Assembly: GCA_964389925.1 (NCBI GenBank) | Contig: CAYMGE010000024.1 | Span: 1-64,000 of the forward strand | Origin: CALECP01 sp964389925 | GTDB lineage: Bacteria > Chloroflexota > Anaerolineae > Promineifilales > Promineifilaceae | Length of the DNA: 64,000 nucleotides | Direction: 5' to 3' | Shown here: positions 59,816 to 64,000 of the stretch, piece after piece | Layout of the letters: each line of letters opens with the position of its first letter | How positions within the stretch are numbered: the first letter of the stretch is position 1 | Notes under the pieces: generated by a model | Databases searched by the model: none | Seen by the model: only the letters and a program-made list of their open reading frames with translations | Told to the model about the DNA's origin: nothing | Made by a program: the position numbers and the translations under genes

Positions 59816-62502
59816 CAAATAGTGTCATCGAGTACCAAATTGCGAGTCTCAATCACGCCACGATTGCCATCAACGCGCACATGCTGTCCTGTTTGTAGCA
59901 ATTTGGTCGCGTCGCGCACGCCGACGATGGCGGGGATGCCGTACTCGCGTGCCACGACGGAGCCGTGCGTCATCGCGCCGCCAACCTCCATGATGAGACC
60001 GCCCGCGTTGATAAAGAGCGGTGTCCAGCCCGGATCGGTGAAGGGGGCAACCAGAATATCGCCGGGCGCGACTGTTTCCGTTTGCGGATCGTGGATAACA
60101 CGAACGGTTCCCTCGACGACTCCACCCGAAACAGGATTGCCAATCAGTGCGCCGGGTGGGGCATCTGCAACGTGATATTTAACGACGGGGGTTTCACCAT
60201 CGCTTGTAATAACCATCGGTGGAACCAGTTTTTGGTAATGTGGCTGTGCAGCGCGGCGTTTTGCGATGAGTGCCGGTGTATCGGCCGAGTTCCCCCCACT
60301 GATTGCAAGCAACTCAGGCCACGTCAAGAACCAAATATCATCGGGCTGTGTGAGTTTTTGCTCCGCAGTTAGTTGCGCTGCGACCTGCTTGATCGACTCC
60401 TTGATTGTTCGGAAATGTTGAACAATCAAAAACTTATGGTGTTCTCGTAGGACACTGCCATGCTGTACGACGTGAATGAAGCGACGTAGCAAACGACTAC
60501 GCAGGCGACCAAAAATACCGCGCTCTGCCTGACGTACCAGCGTATCGACGGCAGCCTCGCGCTCTGCCACCAATTTTTGATGTTGGGCGCGATGACTGCC
60601 GGCCTCTTTTTGCAGATAGCTAGCGATGACCTGTAGCAAGGGAAGCGGCTCTTCGTACCAGCGTGGCGATTGAATGTCAATTTCTGATGAGCCGCGTGCG
60701 CCATATTGCGCGATAAACGTTTCCCAAGCATTGAAGAACGATTCGCTGTCGCTGAGTTCGGCCGCCTCTTGCAACCATGCAGCACTATCAGAGCCAAGCT
60801 GCTCAAATAGTGCGCTCAATTGTGGGGACTGTCGCGCAATTTCAGCCAAATCGCCAATCGCTAAATTCATCTCGGTGACGACGTTGCCGGGCAGCCCCAA
60901 ACTATATGCTTCTAAGATTGATGAATCGGCCGATTTCCCCACTAACCCCTTGACCAACCGCTTGGCAATCTCGCCTGCCATCAGAGTCGGAATCCAATAG
61001 AGGGCGGCGTTCATTAGTGTGGGCAGCATTGTGACGGTTGTACGAATTTGCTGATCAGCCGTCGAGGCTTGTTGTAATTGTTTCTGTTTTTCCGCGACAT
61101 CTCGCGCCAAGACCGCATTCGCGCGTTGGGACACCCCTGTTAAATTTTGCCACCACAGAGCTGACAAAACGTTTTTGGCAATTCGTAACCCAGAGAGAAT
61201 GGTTGTAGGTGCGAAAGATATACCGTGAGGACGCTTAAATTCGGGTCGCTGCATCGCTTGTTTGATCGCTTCTGGTGCAAGTGCGTCAAATTGGGATAGA
61301 ACAGTGGGGATGACTCGGCGTAGGAGAGGATGGCGCAACGGTTGGCTCAGGTCGAGAAAGACCCGGCCGCCACTCACGCGGGCAAGAACCGTTTCAATTT
61401 CTTTGTTTGGGCGACCAATTGGTACAGCCGCTTGCATGGTTGAGATGCCCAATGAGGACATCGCGTTGGTCATCATCTGCTGATGTCCTGAACTGAAGTA
61501 GATACGCAGACTGCCATCGGCCGATTTCAGTCCATCAATCGGATAGAGCGAGGTGATCGGCCGAGCCTGCAACAAATACAGCCGTTCGCCAACTATCGCC
61601 CACTCAATATCTTGCGGCGTGCCATAATGCGCCTCAACCCGACTGCCCAACCGCACAAGATCGAGAATCTGTGCATCGCTCAACACCGTTTGTGCGCGTT
61701 GAATCGCGGTTAGAGTCTCTTGTCGCACGCCGCCCTCTTTTTCAGGATAGATGGCGATTTGCTTGTCAGCGATCTGTTTTTCGATGATGGTCAAATCACG
61801 TTTGTCCACGCGATACGCATCGGGCGTGACGAGACCGCTGACCAACGCCTCACCGAGTCCAAAACTGGCATCAATCGTTGCGGTGTGGCGATGACCGGTT
61901 AATGGATCGGCCGTAAACAATATCCCCGACTTTTCCGCCATCACCATCTGCTGCACGACAACCGATAGCTGTACCTCTTTGTGTGAGAAATCGTTTTGAA
62001 TGCGATACAAAATGGCACGATCTGTAAACAGTGACACCCAGCAGCGGCGCACCGCATCTAGCAAAGCCGCTTCACCGATTATGTTGAGATAGGTGTCCTG
62101 TTGTCCAGCGAAAGAGGCATTGGGCAGGTCTTCGGCCGTTGCACTCGAACGAACTGCATAGGCGTGTTCCGTTCCCAATGCCTGCCACGCCTCCTGCACG
62201 GCAGCGGCAATGGCTAGTGGAATGGGAACATCCAGCAACGTCTCACGAACGTGTTTTCCGATGCGGCGTGCCGTTTCTAGATCGTTGAGCTTGATGCCGT
62301 CGAGCTGTCTATATAGCTCCCCACTTGTTGGACAGGTTGTCATAAACGCTTCAAATGCCGTTGTTGTCAAGCAAAATCCATCAGGAACAGGAAAGCCAGC
62401 ATTTGTCAGCTCACCTAAATTGGCTCCCTTGCCACCCACGAGGGGTAGGTCGGCAGCGCGAATCGTTGAGAATGGGAGAATAAATGTGTTGTGATGCTTC
62501 AT
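59812..62502 (-). CDS. PEP synthase / rifampicin phosphotransferase-like enzyme
   Basis: An 896-residue protein of the PEP-utilising family. Residues about 10-310 are the ATP-binding domain (VGGKGANLGELTNAGFPVPD, AVRSSATAEDLPNASFAGQQD, FTADPLTGHRHTATIDASFG, DIEWAIVGERLYLLQARP). The C-terminal phosphohistidine domain carries GGAMTHGSVVAREYGIPAIV with the catalytic His near 845. The central about 400 residues lack the PEP/pyruvate TIM-barrel and look helical. That architecture matches rifampicin phosphotransferase rather than PEP synthase. It might phosphorylate an antibiotic or another small hydroxyl compound (inference). It converges with the BTAD gene. Confidence 0.85.
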   Translation of the reverse strand: MKHHNTFILPFSTIRAADLPLVGGKGANLGELTNAGFPVPDGFCLTTTAFEAFMTTCPTSGELYRQLDGIKLNDLETARRIGKHVRETLLDVPIPLAIAAAVQEAWQALGTEHAYAVRSSATAEDLPNASFAGQQDTYLNIIGEAALLDAVRRCWVSLFTDRAILYRIQNDFSHKEVQLSVVVQQMVMAEKSGILFTADPLTGHRHTATIDASFGLGEALVSGLVTPDAYRVDKRDLTIIEKQIADKQIAIYPEKEGGVRQETLTAIQRAQTVLSDAQILDLVRLGSRVEAHYGTPQDIEWAIVGERLYLLQARPITSLYPIDGLKSADGSLRIYFSSGHQQMMTNAMSSLGISTMQAAVPIGRPNKEIETVLARVSGGRVFLDLSQPLRHPLLRRVIPTVLSQFDALAPEAIKQAMQRPEFKRPHGISFAPTTILSGLRIAKNVLSALWWQNLTGVSQRANAVLARDVAEKQKQLQQASTADQQIRTTVTMLPTLMNAALYWIPTLMAGEIAKRLVKGLVGKSADSSILEAYSLGLPGNVVTEMNLAIGDLAEIARQSPQLSALFEQLGSDSAAWLQEAAELSDSESFFNAWETFIAQYGARGSSEIDIQSPRWYEEPLPLLQVIASYLQKEAGSHRAQHQKLVAEREAAVDTLVRQAERGIFGRLRSRLLRRFIHVVQHGSVLREHHKFLIVQHFRTIKESIKQVAAQLTAEQKLTQPDDIWFLTWPELLAISGGNSADTPALIAKRRAAQPHYQKLVPPMVITSDGETPVVKYHVADAPPGALIGNPVSGGVVEGTVRVIHDPQTETVAPGDILVAPFTDPGWTPLFINAGGLIMEVGGAMTHGSVVAREYGIPAIVGVRDATKLLQTGQHVRVDGNRGVIETRNLVLDDTIC

Positions 62503-62563
62503 CTGTTAATCTCGGCTCTTCAGGAATTTGTGAGGTTTGAACGTGTTGCGTTGCACTCTCTGG

Positions 62564-62591
62564 ATACGCACCACGCAATACGCAATACACC
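62564..62591. repeat. Heptanucleotide array ATACGCA
   Basis: Units ATACGCA, CCACGCA, ATACGCA and ATACACC in 7-bp phase, with a partial complementary arm at about 62542 (GTGTTGCGT). It lies in the 132-bp gap between two minus-strand genes. Confidence 0.65.
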
Positions 62592-62634
62592 TCGTTGACC
62601 CCTTGAATTCCCAAAGACCCTTAATCTCTGTCGC

Positions 62635-63303
62635 TTATCCAAAGATGCCACGATAAAGCAGCAATGTGCCAAGAATAAGCGGTACGATGAGTCCGAGTGG
62701 GCGGCTATAGTTGTCTATCGTCTGTTTGATGCGTGTGAGATACTCATTGGCGCGTTTGGGAAAGGCGACGTAAATGATGACGGGGGCGATGACAGACGTA
62801 CAGAAGGTGAGAACGAGTGGGACAAGGATAGTCAGTTTGGTTGGCAGGAGCAGGTTGCTTAGGAGTAGGACGGAAACGGCCGATAAAAAGATGGCGAGAT
62901 TTTTGAGATTGACGACGGCAATCGTTGCGGCAAAGCCAAATGCTTTGAGCGGCGTAATGCTGTCGATGATTTTCGAGAAGCGCGAGGGCTGATCGCTTTT
63001 TTCGGCCGCAGGTTTACGCCAGTTGCGGATGGCCAGGGCGAACAGCAGCAGACCGAGCGCGATCAGGAAGATGGCAGTGGTGAGGCTTTGCTCGGATGGG
63101 GTGTTATCGGCCGAACGCTGCATCCCCAACACCAACACCGACACGCCAATCAGCGAATACATGCTGACATAGCCAAACATATATGCGAGGCCATTATGCC
63201 ACCCCCTGCTCGACATGAGCAGCAAAATGACAATCGTGATCGAGCCGGGCGAAATGATGCCGACGGAAGCGAGCGCAAGCGATTGAAATAGAATGGTTAG
63301 CAT
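62635..63303 (-). CDS. Sap/GAP-LysE-like membrane transporter
   Basis: Integral membrane protein of 222 residues with about six helices. The N-terminal helix pair (ALASVGIISPGSITIVILLL, then GWHNGLAYMFGYVSMYSLIG) and the loop GMQRSADN fit the Sap (sulfolipid-1-addressing) / LysE superfamily of exporters. A charged cytoplasmic loop (RNWRKPAAEKSDQPSRFSKI) splits the two halves. In mycobacteria Sap relatives move glycolipids; substrate here unknown. It is downstream of the sulfotransferase gene with a 21-base gap, so the pair may be cotranscribed, which would fit sulfated-lipid export (inference). Confidence 0.85.
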   Translation of the reverse strand: MLTILFQSLALASVGIISPGSITIVILLLMSSRGWHNGLAYMFGYVSMYSLIGVSVLVLGMQRSADNTPSEQSLTTAIFLIALGLLLFALAIRNWRKPAAEKSDQPSRFSKIIDSITPLKAFGFAATIAVVNLKNLAIFLSAVSVLLLSNLLLPTKLTILVPLVLTFCTSVIAPVIIYVAFPKRANEYLTRIKQTIDNYSRPLGLIVPLILGTLLLYRGIFG

Positions 63304-63324
63304 CGTATTCGGCGTAAACAGCTA

Positions 63325-64000
63325 TCATTTGGAGAGCCGTTTTGCAAAGCGTCGAAGTAGCAGGGCAAGCAGCATAAAAAACGCAATGCGAAGAACGATT
63401 GCCGTTTGCTGCACTTTGCGGATATTTGCCTGCATCTCAGCACGGTCGTTGACATGTGGGAATGGCTTGTCGGGGACTGGTACATTGAGGAAATTACAGA
63501 GTGGTTCCCAACCTTCTTTGACGTTAAAAACGAGCAGCTTATCGGCCGGCACGCTGCGAATAACCTCCGCATTGTGCTGCTCAAAAAGCGCAATTGCAAA
63601 CGCTCGATCCTCAAAGCGACCTTGAAAAAAGCCTTCCCAAATCGTCTTGCGCGTCATACGCCGAAATCCGCCAATTCTTGGCAGCCACTCCATCCAGCGC
63701 GGCGTATCGTTGAGCAGGTAGATCGACTCAGCAACGCTCTCATACCAACGCTCTGAGTCGCGCACCGACAGCAACACCTTCGCATCGGGATATTGTGCCA
63801 TCAGCTGCTTGTAGTAGAGGCTGACGGGGGCATCGACCCCCGCTTGATAGTCGCCGAGCAAAACGTCCCATTGCGGCGGTTGACCATCGGCGACCGCTTC
63901 CCACAATGCGGCGTGGCTAGGGTGAGCGATGACATCTCGCATGTGATAGCAGGGGTTAAACCCAAGTTCTTCGAGTGCATATTTGATAGAGAGTGTTCCC
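63325..64000 (-). CDS. Sulfotransferase family protein (5' end outside the window)
   Basis: Partial gene, about 225 codons seen. The visible part runs from GTLSIKYALEELGFNPCYHM at the edge through AHPSHAALWEAVADGQPP and VLLSVRDSERWYESVAES. This is the eukaryote-like sulfotransferase fold in which the PAPS loop (GxGRTGT) would lie just upstream of the window. The Ser-Arg in the VLLSVRD segment fits the 3'-phosphate binding motif. The C terminus ends in a hydrophobic helix with basic tail (FFMLLALLLRRFAKRLSK), suggesting membrane attachment. It is 21 bases upstream of the Sap-like gene. Confidence 0.9.
   Translation of the reverse strand, partial: GTLSIKYALEELGFNPCYHMRDVIAHPSHAALWEAVADGQPPQWDVLLGDYQAGVDAPVSLYYKQLMAQYPDAKVLLSVRDSERWYESVAESIYLLNDTPRWMEWLPRIGGFRRMTRKTIWEGFFQGRFEDRAFAIALFEQHNAEVIRSVPADKLLVFNVKEGWEPLCNFLNVPVPDKPFPHVNDRAEMQANIRKVQQTAIVLRIAFFMLLALLLRRFAKRLSK

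Noticed and set aside
1..64000. CRISPR array
   Set aside because: The repeats present are 7-bp tandem units or scattered hairpins; no repeat-spacer pattern of 24-40 bases was seen.

Overview
The window looks like a chromosome segment of a mesophilic, aerobic, multi-regulatory bacterium of about 52 percent GC, most probably a member of the Chloroflexota (Anaerolineae/Caldilineae/Ardenticatenia side). The basis is gene style recalled from that phylum: BTAD-STAND-TPR regulators, YfhO membrane proteins, gingipain-type C25 peptidases with large secreted beta-rich proteins, XisH/XisI, DUF4332 and many short-chain dehydrogenases (SDRs). The taxonomy is an inference. No rRNA, tRNA, CRISPR array, phage or complete IS element was seen.

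Layout. 0-10.6 kb: an AraC regulator divergent from an SDR, a second SDR following a very large YfhO-flippase fusion, a GAF histidine kinase, an RpiB-like isomerase, a hotdog thioesterase and an unknown membrane protein. 10.6-11.6 kb: gene-free DNA with repeats and a MITE-like inverted repeat. 11.6-17.4 kb: a STAND-type regulator, CDP-alcohol phosphatidyltransferase, a tandem double SDR, rhodanese and DUF423 genes. 17.5-25.2 kb: a lipid or terpenoid type catabolic cluster (LCAD-like acyl-CoA dehydrogenase, zinc alcohol dehydrogenase, cytochrome P450 behind a TetR-type palindrome, Baeyer-Villiger-like monooxygenase with an SDR, and a 4-hydroxybutyryl-CoA dehydratase homologue). 25.2-30.1 kb: two glycosyltransferases (one fused to GtrA and a degenerate HprK-like domain), a HicB-like protein, MsrA and an orphan OmpR-type response regulator. 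30.2-36.2 kb: a C25 peptidase, a small protein and eutBC. 36.3-47.1 kb: a 2024-residue surface protein, a BTAD-STAND-TPR regulator and an FAD monooxygenase. 47.1-56.4 kb: an accessory island of toxin-antitoxin-like pairs, secreted proteins (astacin protease, surface protein, double OsmC), gene fragments, repeats and xisHI. 56.5-64 kb: a second BTAD-STAND-TPR paralogue, a PEP-synthase/rifampicin-phosphotransferase-like enzyme, a Sap/LysE-like transporter and a sulfotransferase running off the edge.

Four signals run across the features. (1) The palindrome TCGGCCGA occurs about 78 times by eye count, against roughly one expected, a HIP1-like pattern that thins out strongly in the 47-56 kb island. 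(2) Heptamers of the form CGTTCCA, spaced 11 and 21 bp, lie upstream of the BTAD regulator and the FAD monooxygenase and in a 113-bp duplicate near the second BTAD gene; this is the geometry of SARP operators. (3) Seven-bp phased tandem repeats resembling cyanobacterial STRRs occur at nine loci, three of them inside one long gene. (4) Three secreted proteins share a C-terminal PTAV - transmembrane - Arg tail, a candidate sorting signal.
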